NCBI GenBank assembly: GCA_000750105.3
Contig: JPHH03000097.1
Span: forward strand, 1 to 64,000
Source of the DNA: Tolypocladium sp. Sup5 PDA-1
Taxonomy: Eukaryota > Ascomycota > Sordariomycetes > Hypocreales > Ophiocordycipitaceae
Reading direction: 5' to 3'
Length of the DNA: 64,000 nucleotides
A program made the translations under genes and the position numbers. The notes under the pieces were generated by a model. The model was given only the letters and a program-made list of their open reading frames with translations. It was not told the DNA's origin and searched no databases. Of this stretch, positions 21,962 through 31,919 are shown in pieces; the first letter of the stretch is position 1; each line of letters begins with the position of its first letter.

Positions 21962-23020
21962 AGCCCAAACTTGTCCGTTAAGATCCAGGCAAATGTTGCA
22001 CTGCATGGTGTCTCGCTGTAGTATTAAAGCCGCAGGGTGCAGCATGGGATAGAGTCTCGATGTAGGGGACGTTGAGTTTCTAAAGCTATAGAACATTGAC
22101 AACACATCACCTCCTGGGGCTTTCATTTGGACAGGCGCCTCAAACCACTATCACATCCGCATTGTTTCTTTGTGAGTAACGTCCGTCTGTCGTACTCGCA
22201 AACGAGGAGACAGAAAGAAGGCTGTGACGACTTCAATGCCCCTACCCTTACCGGAGCACACCAGTCTTCAAATACACGCTTGCTTATCGGAGCCAAGGCT
22301 AGTTACCGCCGTGGGATCTTTTCCGGCCCTCCCGACGGCTTGATTTTGGCCTGATCCATTTAAGGTCGTGCTCCAGCCTCCCGCAATAGCCGTCCAGAAA
22401 GTCGTTGGGAACCAGGGGTAACGGCTGAGTAGTCACGATATCGCCCTACAGCATCAAATTCGCAGGTTCGTGCGGGCCCGGGAAACGAGTTCTGGAGATA
22501 CGGAACCACTGGAGCATGGACGACCCCAGTCAGAGAAGAAGGCAGCATGGACCGCCTGTCCATCTCTCATTGAATCCGAGTTACTCGCTCCAAGCGCCTT
22601 CGCCGTACAGCTCCGCCACTACCAGCGCCGCAAGGAGGTACGGCCCGGTGCCGCTCGTTACGTCTCCTTCGGCGACACGAAGCATGGACTTCGTGGGTAA
22701 TTGCAGCTCCCACTACGAAGGGCCCCAAGTTGCATTCTCGACGCCAAACATGTCGGCCACTGCCATGGCCTACGGCACAGACTCGCGAGCGCAGAACCAA
22801 AGCTTTGGGAGCCATAAGTCTGGCATGACGATCCACAACGTTGCGCATCCGAGTACGCAAAATCCCGTTTACGATATGCGAACGGACATGCAGATGATGA
22901 CGCCCGATGTCGCTTCCGCATACTTCAGATCCGAGGGTTGGAACGGCGGCGGCGTCCGGCCTGCAGCACTCTACATACGGCTCTGGCGCATCGTCGGGTG
23001 TGTATCAACAAAATACTGCC
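21962..23020 (+). repeat. 1.06 kb direct segmental duplication, copy 1
   Basis: Nearly identical to 55717-56775 with a constant offset of 33,755 bp. A few substitutions occur in the first 170 bp, and essentially none after about 22140; translations of all frames agree. Homology ends abruptly at a CTGCC shared by both copies. A third, much more diverged copy of the leftmost part (GCCGCAGGGTGCAGCATGAG) is at about 32075-32140. Confidence 0.9.
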
Positions 23021-23579
23021 TTGACCTACGGTGGCAACATGCCCGACGTCAGCATCATGCATCAGCAACCGCTCGCCCGCATTAACGCGGCTGTACCTGA
23101 GGATCATGACCGCTACGACGCCGCGATCAAGGAGAAGTGGGCAAATTACCAAAGGCAGCTCGATACCGTGTTCCAGGATGTCCAGAGCGGGTCTCTTGAG
23201 CATGCCGCCGAGACGTTGTTGAGCCTGTCCAATTGGCTCTTGACACAAGTGGCAGACCTTGGTACGCATGCCTCACTGTTCTCTCGAACTGCAGTTACTA
23301 ATGATAGGGGCAGGACTCAGCCAGGACGATGTGAGCCTTCACGACGAGCGAATAAAGCTGTGGAACGACTTCAATCACGCATGGTTGGCCTTGGGCTTCC
23401 AACAGAAAACGATGATGGAGTCTATTCAGCGGCTAGGGAAATCACAGAGGTTGATGTCCGAAGATACGGTCAAGAATATGGGCGACAGACTCATTCATCT
23501 CTGTGACGGCATTCAGCGACATGGCCTAGTCGACTACCAGTACGGCGTATGGGAGGAACGAATCGTAAGCAGTAGGTAA
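22516..23579 (+). pseudogene. Conserved fungal hypothetical protein, frameshifted
   Basis: Starts at the ATG at 22516 with a Ser/Pro/Tyr-rich disordered region. Around 22930-22965, in a CGGCGGCGG run, the frame shifts by one; the continuation reads NMPDVSIMHQQPL and then the conserved helical domain (AIKEKWANYQRQLDTVFQDV, SGSLEHAAETLLSLSNWLL). A 46-nt intron (23262-23307, GTACGC donor, GATAG acceptor) joins in phase to LSQDDVSLHDERIKLWNDFN and HLCDGIQRHGLVDYQYGVWE. I recall this C-terminal domain as widespread in Pezizomycotina proteins of unknown function. The same frameshift is present in the duplicate at 56271-56775, so it either predates the duplication or was copied by it. Confidence 0.6.
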
Positions 23580-24060
23580 CCGGCACCTGAGACAGTTTGG
23601 ATTGAAGCTAATTAGGAACTAGTTTTGGAAGAGTGTCTTGACCTTTTATGAGCCCCGCGGGGCTTTGGCGCCGGTGGTAGCCCACGTTGATGGATGGTGA
23701 AGACAAGCTGGAAGATATGAGGTTGGCTCCTGATGCAAGGCACTTCTCTAGAACATAACCTTAGCTACCACCTGTGTCGCAGTGGCATGTGCCTCCTCAT
23801 AGATTTCGTTCCCTTCGTTCATCTCGCTGTCACGTCCTTGTTCACCTGGAAGTCGACTTCAATGTGCTCACGTTTGCAAGACCCCGGGGCTTTCTGGAGT
23901 AGTGTGAGACTTAGAGATGAAAAAAGTGACCAAACAAACCTCCAAAGGCCGAAATTCGATCTAGAAATTGACAACAATATGTGGCCGAGACCACTTGTCA
24001 TGCTGAGTCCGTTTTGGCATGGCTGGCTGCGTTGTAATACTGCCACTTCTTGGCGGATAT
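23580..24060. other. No recognisable gene
   Basis: Spacer with only short frames; contains AGCCCCGCGGGGCT, a 14-bp perfect palindrome near 23650. Confidence 0.4.
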
Positions 24061-24064
24061 CGGT

Positions 24065-24790
24065 CAATTGGCTTCGCTCCCCTTAATGTCGTCTCGGCGC
24101 TCTCCCGGTTCCCTTTGGCTTCCTCTACCATCCAGGTGCCTCCTCAGGCTCTGGCTGACTCCGGCGGCTCTCGCTGCTGCCGTCCCGGGGGGCACGTCGG
24201 CAATGTCGAGGACGACCTGCACGGCCGTGAGCGGCTGCTGCATGCCGATGTCCATGCCCGCACCGGCCATGATCTGGTACCCGATCCAGGCCACCGCCGA
24301 CGAGTCCTTTTGCAGTGTGGACATGCGGCCGTAGCCGATGGGCATGAGCACCGCCGCGCCAATGATGAACGGCGTGTAGTACCCCTAGGTCGTGACGATG
24401 ACGCCAGACGCGACGGTGAAGAGGACGACGCCCAGCAGCATGGGGATGTTCATGACGCCCGAGGTGGCCGCCGACGCGCCCTTAACGGCCTGGAACCAGA
24501 TGGGCAGAAAGTACATGGAAAGCAGGAAGCAGGCGCCGATGAAGAACTCGAAGATCGTCGAGGACCAGACGGTGCGCTTCTTCATGATCCGCGGCGGCAC
24601 CGTCGCGAGGTCCTGTATCTTGTACTACATGTATAGGAAGATGAGGATCAAGAAGGCGCACAGCATGAGCAGCGACCCGACCCGCGAACTGTCCCACGGG
24701 TACTGCGAGCCGCCCCAGTGGAGGACCAGCAGCAGGCAGATGATGGCGGGCATGAAGGTGATGGTGCCTAGGGGATCCAGCTGTCAGATA
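24065..24790 (-). pseudogene. DHA2-type MFS transporter fragment
   Basis: On the minus strand: a helix FMPAIICLLLVLHWGGSQYP WDSS, a helix around LLMLCAFLILIFLY ending in TAG, then KKRTVWSSTIFEFFIGACFL LSMYFLPIWFQAVKGASAAT SG and a further helix ending in a TAG where the family usually has Trp (before GYYTPFII). It continues with GYGRMSTLQKDSSAVAWIGY, GAGMDIGMQQPLTAVQVVLD and IADVPPGTAA. These are typical of the second half of fungal 14-TM drug:H+ antiporters. The N-terminal half is absent and both stops are transition-type changes. Upstream it is fused to an unrelated secreted-protein fragment. Confidence 0.75.
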
Positions 24791-24849
24791 ATCTGCTTCC
24801 AGGTCCGTGGCTCCTTTTGCGCTGTGGGTCGGGGAAGAAGATGAATTGG

Positions 24850-25159
24850 CGCCCTTGCCGAAGGCGAGGTAGTTCCAGGTGTTATACGAAATATCGTGCT
24901 TGACGCCCGACTAGTGGACCTTGAGCACGTTGAAGCTGCGGCCCTGGTACGAGACCTTGGCGCAGATATTGTTGCAGTCGATGGACTCGGGCCAGTAGGC
25001 CACCTGGTTAGTGCTAGCCTTGCACCCGATGACGCTGATGGACGACGAGTATTGGTCGTGGGGGGTGACGCTGATGCTGGAGTCCCGCTTGACGGGGATG
25101 GTGGTGGCCGAGGCGACGGCGGCCGAGGCGGCGAGGATAGCGCTGATGGAGACGAGCAT
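24850..25159 (-). pseudogene. Secreted protein of unknown function, truncated
   Basis: Starts at the ATG at 25159 with a clear signal peptide (LVSISAILAASAAVASA). The mature part reads SSISVTPHDQYSSSISVIGC, NQVAYWPESIDCNNICAKV and GRSFNVLKV. An in-frame TAG at about 24911 interrupts it, after which the same frame continues (KHDISYNTWNYLAFGKGAN) until homology stops near 24850. The mature sequence matches a conserved family of small secreted fungal proteins that I know only as hypothetical. The missing C-terminal half and the stop make it a pseudogene. Confidence 0.65.
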
Positions 25160-25332
25160 TATGATGGCATGTTCTTATTCCAAACCAATGACACGGCTAA
25201 CGACTGAGCCAGTAGACTACATGTATGGATTTCAGTCAACCAAGTAGAACTCTCTATCCGGCTTGCTCCAGACCGCCAAGGTAGAGGGGCGACACTGTAG
25301 CCATGCTTCGAGATTCTACCGCACCAGTTCCA

Positions 25333-26055
25333 TCACAAGCTGCCGAGTGCAGCCAGCCGAAGTGATTCGTCTATTACCTGAGCAAGGCCAGTTCCTAACT
25401 CGTTGGCATATTCGTCGGCTTTCGACTTGTCGCTGGCCCAGGTACAGCTGCCCATACCTTCCATTCTGAATTCGAGAGGGCCTCGAACGCCCGACCCTAT
25501 ACCAGAGAACAATACATGGGAGCCTAGAATGGTATTAAGTATCCGAGATTCCCACGTTGCGACGGCCTCGTTTTTCTTCATGCGGTCCATCACCTCGTCA
25601 TCGCCAACGGGCTTAATCGATTCTTCGCGCAACGGCCCCCAAAGGATCCCGGAGTCGTAGCCCATCACGAGCCGCCATTTTTCTCCTACATCTTTCATTT
25701 TGCGGTCCAGCAGCTCGGCATCGCTCACGGGCTTGGAGTCGTAGCCCATCCAGAGTTTCAAGATAGCTGTCTCGCTGCGAAGCGTTCCAAGAATGGGGGG
25801 AGGGGATTGTCGACATCTTTTGCACCATCCGACAATGCCTATGACCCTGACGATGTATGGCGAAGATTCATCACACTCCTGCAATAACGCATCAAATGCG
25901 GCGTCGTGGTCGACCAAATTACCGGCGTTGTCGAGGAATTGACTGGCGTCGGCGTTATAGGAGAATTGAACGTCGCCGTTGCGTAGTAAATCAACGCTGT
26001 CGTAATGGAGGCAAATGCTGGCCACGCAAATGCTGACGACAACCCGAGGCTCCAT
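25333..26055 (-). CDS. Unknown protein, 240 residues, with a decayed paralogue in the window
   Basis: Open from the ATG at 26055 to 25333 with no stop. The N-terminus is mildly hydrophobic (VVVSICVASICL), which might be a weak signal peptide. The body contains a repeated-looking pair, LKLWMGYDSKPVSDAELLDR and WRLVMGYDSGILWGPLREES followed by VGDDEVMDRM, suggesting an internal duplication of an MGYDS...P(V)xDxExxDR unit. No known domain is recognised. The C-terminal half recurs, inverted and broken, at 6140-6450, so it belongs to a small repeat-associated family. An upstream exon cannot be excluded. Confidence 0.5.
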   Translation of the reverse strand: MEPRVVVSICVASICLHYDSVDLLRNGDVQFSYNADASQFLDNAGNLVDHDAAFDALLQECDESSPYIVRVIGIVGWCKRCRQSPPPILGTLRSETAILKLWMGYDSKPVSDAELLDRKMKDVGEKWRLVMGYDSGILWGPLREESIKPVGDDEVMDRMKKNEAVATWESRILNTILGSHVLFSGIGSGVRGPLEFRMEGMGSCTWASDKSKADEYANELGTGLAQVIDESLRLAALGSL

Positions 26056-26504
26056 GTTTGCTGGAACGTGGCGGCATATGGTTGCGGAAGGCTGTAAAGA
26101 ATCGCGCAGGTAAACACACGATACATAAGTTGATAGCAGAAAGACGATGCAAGAACGTAAGGATGTGGAGGGAGCGCCTTAAGTGTGACACAGAGCAAAA
26201 ACAACCCCTGCCACTGCCGGCAGGGATATGGAGGACTGTTCGCAAATGCAAAGCGGTTGCCTTGTCTCATTTCAGCCTGAGCGTTAGGCAGGCGAATAAG
26301 TTGGTGACTTGCCGGCTTCTTGGGGCGCGGATTCCCTTTCACCTCGCTCTTGTTTTGGCGGCATGCGCCCGTCATGACGAGTTCAGCTCAACACTGCCTG
26401 AGATTCGATTTGACACGCATGCATGTTGAAGTTGCTGGCACCCGTGCCCGTTGAGGTGGGTCTAGGTTCCCTTCGTCTCCACTCCAACAAGACGAGTAGT
26501 GTCG

Positions 26505-26544
26505 GACCCCTGCGTTCGATTTACACAATTCGGACGCAGGGGTT
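26505..26544. repeat. Hairpin palindrome, CCCTGCGTT-type, copy 2
   Basis: Arms GACCCCTGCGTTCGATTT and AATTCGGACGCAGGGGTT with a 4-nt loop (ACAC), the same design as 4470-4510. Confidence 0.65.
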
Positions 26545-26949
26545 CAGCCTGGTGCATCCACTCGACGAAGTTGCCTCACCTCTTTCATGAGCTCGGTTCC
26601 GGAGTCGCAAATGCCCGTCAACATGCACACCCGCACGCCCCCTCCGCCTCACCGACACCTGCCCCCTGCAAGACAACAATGCGGCCTCGCCGGTGCTCTC
26701 ATGCACAGAATGAACAGTGGTGACGAAAAAACAGTTGTCCGTTGGATGTCGGTGGGATGCCAACACCGTGCTTTGCACTGGACTTCCGCTCGGGGTTGTG
26801 CTTTGGCATGGAAATCCTCATGGTAGCTCGCTGAGGCGACTACCCTTCAGCCAACGTTGGTGGCGTTCACAAGTACGGATATTGCGATACAGCAATCCTG
26901 AGGCGGAACTCAGCCAAAGTGCTCACTTCTTGGTCGCAAGAAGAAATAA

Positions 26950-27095
26950 AATACCCGACGGACAATTACAAATGTCATGCCTGTGATGGTTGTTCTGCCG
27001 GATGCCGCTTCACGTCAACTTGAGGAAGTTCTGTCCTCATACCCCTGCATCCGATCCAGCCGGGTCGAACGCAGGGATTAGAACCCAATCACTGG
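26950..27095 (+). repeat. Dispersed direct repeat, copy 1
   Basis: Matches 59410-59550: shared blocks GACGGAC, CAAATTACAA/CAATTACAAATG, GGATGCCGCTTC, TCGAACGCAGGGATTA and CCAATCAC. It includes one arm of the CCCTGCGTT-type palindrome. Confidence 0.55.
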
Positions 27096-27179
27096 CCGAC
27101 CCACCGAGCTGAACGTTCAGCAAACGCGAGACGATAGGCTTTGGTCCTACAACGCCGGATCGATTTCCCCGACTCGAGC

Positions 27180-27520
27180 CAGCCGGCGGTGGCCTTGCAG
27201 GAAGACTACTCCTCTTTTAGTAACCGGACAATCCTGATACCGAAAATCGTTAGCGGCTTCTTAGTCGACATTCCAACAGCCCAACAGCCAAGAAGCATTG
27301 TGGCCGGCACTTCCCGCCAGCTGTTTCTGTCAAACGTAGCAGGGAGACGTCAGCTTACAGGACCCGAGACATGCCACGGCGGTCAGGGCTGAGTTGGACT
27401 GGATACCAAGGCGAATGCAAGGATAACCGGCTCAGATGTACCATGTGACTAGGATGCCCTGGCGTTTGAGGCGGCTGATTCTTCCACCATGACTCTGTTT
27501 GTCGTGATGCTACAAAGATA
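27180..27520 (+). mobile_element. TIR element end with interior, copy 4
   Basis: Starts GGCCTTGCAGGAAGACTAC, then TCTTTTAGTAACCGGACAA, TCCTGATACCGAAAATCG and TTAGCGGC. The interior (CCGCCAGCTGTTTCTGTCAA, GACGTCAGCTTACAG, GTCAGGGCTGAG, GGATAACCGGCTCAGATG) parallels 15490-15790. The matching right end is not obvious, so this copy is probably truncated. Confidence 0.55.
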
Positions 27521-27689
27521 CTTTAACCCCCTTTGGCGGCCGGGCCGTCCGGTTGGCGCACGCTCATGTAGAAGCGTTACCGCTCTTCGGCCCCGGTCAA
27601 TGGCATCGAATCCTATTTGCCCATCCACGAGCCGTGTCCTGGACTAAGCGGAGTCTAGCACAAGGACAGCGACGGGCAAACGGGGTTGG

Positions 27690-28100
27690 AAGTTACTGAC
27701 CAGGATCAAGCATGCGCCAACTGCGTTTGGGAACAGGATTATCCGGCTACCAAAACGGGTAAAGCCCTCAAGGCCATCAAAACTGGATGCTGGCGGGAGG
27801 AATCCTCTACATGCGGCCGCCAAGTTCTCTTCTTTCTTTACAACTTTCACAAAGAAAATAGGCGTCGCGAACGGCTGTTTAGGAACGGCCGGAGTGTATT
27901 TTGCTCATCTCGAGTCTCAGATCCAGGAACTGCAAGGTCAGATTCGGACGCTCAAAGAGGATCAACGGCGTTGCCCCTGTTCGGATCCCGCACATATCCC
28001 GGCGCCTCCACAGCCGTTGCCTCCTATAACGAGAGAAATGAGAGTGCAAATGATGATTTGCGATGCGACCAGTTCTTGAGCGCAGGATGACCCTCTCGAT
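27690..28100 (+). pseudogene. Decayed paralogue of the 888-residue protein gene
   Basis: The plus strand encodes AHLESQIQELQGQIRTLKED QRRCPCSDPAHIPAPPQPLP, aligned with TFLESQNRQLRSRVWTLEE and RRRRFCSDPTHLPTPPQPSHP of the gene at 29202-31917. The match reaches upstream to CAGGATTATCCGGCTACC...AAAACGGGTAA, equivalent to the start of that gene. Frameshifts and stops break it, and the sequence downstream changes to a different repeat. Confidence 0.7.
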
Positions 28101-28215
28101 AGGCCACTGCGGCCACCCATCGCGACGAACAGGGTCATGGCCGGGAACAATCAGCGTCAGCTCCCAGCTAAATGACAGATCTGGGTGGGTTATCCCTGCA
28201 TGGGATGCAGTCCAA
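28020..28215 (+). repeat. Dispersed repeat, inverted partner of 52060-52250
   Basis: Reverse complement of 52245-52060 with only scattered differences: TGATTTGCGATGCGACCAG, GCGCAGGATGACCCTCTCGA, GCCACTGCGGCCACCCATC, CAGCTAAATGACAGATCTGG. The far end (GGTTATCCCTGCATG) also resembles the ends of the interiors at 15690 and 27410. Confidence 0.75.
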
Positions 28216-28624
28216 CTCAGCTGTGGCTGCAGTGCCCTGTCTCAGGTCCTATAAACTGACGTCTCGCTACCACATCCACCCGATAGAAGCAGCTGACAGG
28301 AAGCGCCACAATGCTGTCGCTGCCAAGTTCGACCGAGGAGCCGCTAGCCGTTTTGAGCGGCAGGACCATCCGGCTCCGAAAAGTGGAATATCCCTTCCTG
28401 CAAGGCGACCGCCGTGGCCCCTCATTTTGCAGCCTAATTAAAATCCGCCGCCTTCATATCCCCCACCCTCGACCCCGCCGTCGCCAGGTGGCAGATGTAT
28501 TCTTCAGCGGCCTCAAATACCACGCTGCGCCCATTCATCATACCACACATATCAGCTTCGAGTCTCAAATCATCTTTTTCTACTGCCTCTCTCTCTCGCA
28601 CAGCAACCTGCACATCCACACAGC

Positions 28625-29182
28625 ATGCACACCTACAGTGTCATCCCCGCGACGAAAGAACGACGGCGTCTCTGCGCCGAGGTTAGCCGCCAACTGGGGA
28701 ACAAGACCGAAATTGTCGTTCGCGACAATCTTGCGCTTTACGTATACCCCTGGCGAGAGGAAGAGCACCAGCCATTCGTCAGCAAATTCCTTCATGACCC
28801 CGTGCCAGCGGAAGGCGGCGACGTTCCTCTCGGCAAGTACGTCGCCCAGACGTCCCGCGAGGAGAATACCCATACGCAGACTGGTCAGCCCCAACTACAT
28901 CAGCTTCAACGTGGGACCAACTGGGTGCCGCCGAATCATAGGTCGTTGGTTGCCATAGTGCGTATCGGCGAGCAGGAGGAGGCGGAGAAAGCAAAGGTTC
29001 TGATTAGCCGCACAGGGGACACTAGAACGGAAGACTTGGAGGTTGGCACCACGCTGGTCCTACACGGGCCGCTTCAGTGGAGGATGAAGGAGCGCATTTC
29101 TCTCTCTTATCTGCAGATTCCCACGTCCAAAGAGGTCATTGGAGCAGAAACGCTGGCTAGCAACGAAAGGAGGTCTGCGTAA
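28625..29182 (+). pseudogene. Broken repeat-family gene
   Basis: An ATG at 28625 opens a frame reading KTEIVVRDNLALYVYPWREE and FVSKFLHDPVPAEGGDVPLG KYVAQTSRE. After about 28865 a different frame (EYPYADWSAPTTSASTWDQL GAAES) looks more protein-like and ends in a TAG; the last third returns to the first frame (GTTLVLHGPLQWRM, SYLQIPT). I read this as one gene with frameshifts rather than a clean 185-residue ORF. A relic with the same TAG is at 20640-20745. I do not recognise the family. Confidence 0.4.
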
Positions 29183-29201
29183 CTAGGAAGACCAGTTACA
29201 A

Positions 29202-31917
29202 TCAAGCATGCCAATCGAGCATGTCCAGTCCCATTGATTGATAGCCCGCCAGATCACATACGTTCGTATACACTGTCCAAAACACATTGTCCATGTCTGG
29301 GTTCGCGATGTCGCCAAGCCACGGCATGCTCACGTGTAGTATCATACCGGTTGATTCGACAAAGTCGGTCTGCGCCGTCGGAGCTTCTCCACCTGTACCT
29401 ACATCATCTTGATCGCCATTCCCATGGCACGCCGCAGTGGCCGAACTAGCCACATCGGCAGCGCTCGGCGTCCGGTTTTGCTGTTGCGCAGCAGCTGCGA
29501 GCACATCCAGGGCGAACCCTCCGCCTCTGCCTCCGTCCGGCGAGGTTCTGTCGGGGCCGATGCCTCCACCGCGATTCGGGGAGTTGCAATCCTGGCCATC
29601 TTTCGCAAGGCTGCCGAGCGATCTCGAAAGAGGGCGGTCCGCCTGTTCTGTTGCTGTCATCAATTCGTTTCGGTCCCGGCTCCGAGCAGCTTCCGTGTCG
29701 CACGCCGCCATCACGTTGGGCACACTGGCGACAGGATTCACCACGTCATCCGCACCGTTCCCGCTACCCTCGCCACTTCTAGAAGACTGGGAGGCACTTT
29801 CCGACGCAAGTTCTGGCTGGGGTTCTGTTGGCTGACAGGTGCTCTCCCTCTCTGCACGATAACGGCCGGGTGGACACTCCATCGCTTCTGGGCCTTGAGG
29901 ACTCTGGCGATCCATCCCCGGGGACGGTGCTCCGCGATAGACGGTGCCGACACCTCGAGAGCCGGCTGAGGGTGCAGCGCTGCTTGAACTTCCACCGGGT
30001 CCATTAGCGGGTGCGCAACTGTTGATGGGAGTCTGCGATGGGAGGATGCTTCGCTCAGTTGCGCTTCTGCGGTGACCGGCTATTCGATCCACTTGGTCGC
30101 CATCCGGGCTGGAGGCAAGGATTCCCAGAGTCTGTCGTGACCCTGGAGGCACTTCATCCTGCGTGTCATGTCCTCTTTCTGCCCGCTGCACTTGTTTGTA
30201 TTCGGCGTCGTGGCTCGTGGTTTGCTTGTCGGCACACGGGGAATCGCAACAGTTCTTCGGCGTTTCTGGGGAACCCCCGAGGCGCTGACGGGAAGCGCAC
30301 TGATGTGACTCCAATCCATCTGATGCACTTCGTTTCCTCTTGTTTTCTTTGGAGAGAGGTGTATGTTGAGGTTGAGGCTGGCAGTGACGTGGTAATCGTT
30401 GGCTGTACTTTTGATAGCAAGCCTTGAACTGGTCATGCGAGAAAAGGTTCGATTCCAGAGCGTCACAAACCTGCTTGTAGTAGTCCTCGCCGCTACGAAC
30501 AAGCATGCTCGTCCAGACAAGGAAGGGGAGGTAAAGTGGCTGAAGCCCAGGTGCTTCTCCAGCCTGTTTAGGGAAGCTGATCCTGGATCGGAAAGCTTCA
30601 CCTGCGCCAGGCCTGCAGAGAAGTTCCAGGTTCGACAGTGAGCCACCACCTAGAGAAGCGTCAGCGCACACCTTGGAAAAGAAGGGGAAAGTCATTACCG
30701 TGGAGGAAGACTTCGAAGCTATTACTTCTAATGCTCTGATATAGCGCATCCATCTCCCGCGTGACAAGTAGCGGCACACGCCGATACGACTGTAAGGTTG
30801 TGGCTTCTGCTCCACATGCCATCCGTCGCTGCAACGTGATAAATCCTTGCATTGACTTGTCGACATCGGCTTCCTTGGCACCCAAGCTCATGGCCACAAC
30901 GCACTCCCCTACAAATACGACAGTCTGATAACTGGACACTTTCGTAACGCGGAAGCTGTTGTCGTGTGCCGGCGACGTCTGCAAAGCGGACGAGTCGAGA
31001 TACTTGGTGATATTGCGTACTTGGAGGTCATTGCACTCATATCCGGCGCTGACTTGTGGCCGACGAAAGAGAATGTCGTCCACTGCTTTGCAGACTCCAC
31101 CCTCCGAGTCTAAGCCAAGGCTTTTGCGTTGTTCGCGTAGTTGTGCCTCAGTTGAAGGTATTTCGTCGATGAATCGTTTAGGTATTCGAGGAATTGACGG
31201 CGGTTTCTGAACCTTTGTTGTGGAAAGATCGCGTTCTGTCCAGAGGACAACTTTTAGATCCATGGCCGGTGGTTGTCCATCGGACGACGATGGTTGTCGC
31301 GGGGATCGTTTGGTTGATGGCTGTTGGTGTGATGGCTGTCGAGGCGACGGTTCTGTCGATGGCTGTCGGTGCGGTGGCTGTCGGGACGACGGTCTCGCCG
31401 ATGGTTGTCGCGGCGATCGTTTGGTTGATGGCTGTTGGTGTGATGGCTGTCGGGGCGACGGTTCTGTCGATGGCTGTCGGGGCGACGGTCTCGCCGATGG
31501 CTGTAGCGGCGACGGCTCCGTCGATGGTTGTCGGTGTGAATGTTGCCAACGCGATGGCTCCGACGGTAGAGGATGTCGAAACGCAGATTTGGGGTGGGAC
31601 GGCTGTGGAGGTGTCGGGAGATGTGTGGGATCTGAACAGAAACGACGCCGCCGATTCATTTCCTCAAGCGTCCAAACGCGGCTTCGCAGTTGCCGGTTCT
31701 GAGACTCGAGAAAAGTGTAGTACTCCTCAGGTGTTCCTGACCAGCTGTCTGGGACACTCATCTTTCTTGCAAAGGCTATGGAGGGAGAAGGGAATCTGGC
31801 GGTTGCCTTCGGGGCGCTTCTGCCCGTAAGCATCCCCTTGGCATAGACCTTACCCTTTTCAGGGGCCGGAGAGTCCTGTGGCCGTAAGCGCTTGCGCGTG
31901 CTTATGGCTGGCGGCAT
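29202..31917 (-). CDS. 888-residue protein with coiled coil and PRQPS repeats
   Basis: Exon 1 (31917-30699) and exon 2 (30649-29202) join in phase across a 49-nt intron with GTAATG donor, GCTGAC branch and TCTAG acceptor. The N-terminus is basic. Residues ~60-85 (FLESQNRQLRSRVWTLEE) form a short coiled coil. Residues ~105-215 are tandem (S/T)(E/K/A)(P/R)SPRQPS(H/A) repeats. Residues ~220-480 form a putative folded domain of unknown type (KAVDDILFRRPQVSAGYE, SFRVTKVSSYQTVVFVGE, RMACGAEATTLQSYRRVPLL, LYLPFLVWTSMLV). The remainder is low-complexity, ending in a more conserved-looking FWTVYTNVCDLAGYQSMGLD. No enzymatic motif is recognised. A decayed paralogue lies at 27690-28100. The starting codons overlap a terminal-like TIR motif (31843-31890). 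Confidence 0.65.
31260..31570 (-). repeat. Coding tandem repeat, GATGGCTGTCGG-type
   Basis: On the plus strand units such as GATGGCTGTCGGGGCGACGG and GATGGTTGTCGCGGCGATCG repeat with period about 24-30 bp, with a larger duplicated block of ~115 bp. On the minus strand they encode the PRQPS repeats of the 888-residue protein. All plus-strand frames stay open too, giving long non-genic antisense frames. Confidence 0.8.
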
Positions 31918-31919
31918 AA

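Noticed and set aside
22127..22354. 75-residue frame present in both duplication copies
   Set aside because: Its conservation reflects the recent DNA duplication, not selection; it lies in the upstream region of the duplicated gene.
3600..28420. CRISPR-like array from the recurring short motifs
   Set aside because: Motifs are irregularly spaced over tens of kilobases, occur in both orientations and act as element ends; spacing and context exclude a CRISPR array.
30440..30470. GGTTCGATTCC, a tRNA B-box-like sequence
   Set aside because: Lies inside a coding exon; no A box, acceptor stem or cloverleaf can be formed around it.
31194..31829. Long plus-strand frames opposite the 888-residue gene
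   Set aside because: They exist only because the tandem repeat is stop-free in every frame; composition is repetitive and the minus strand has the spliced gene.
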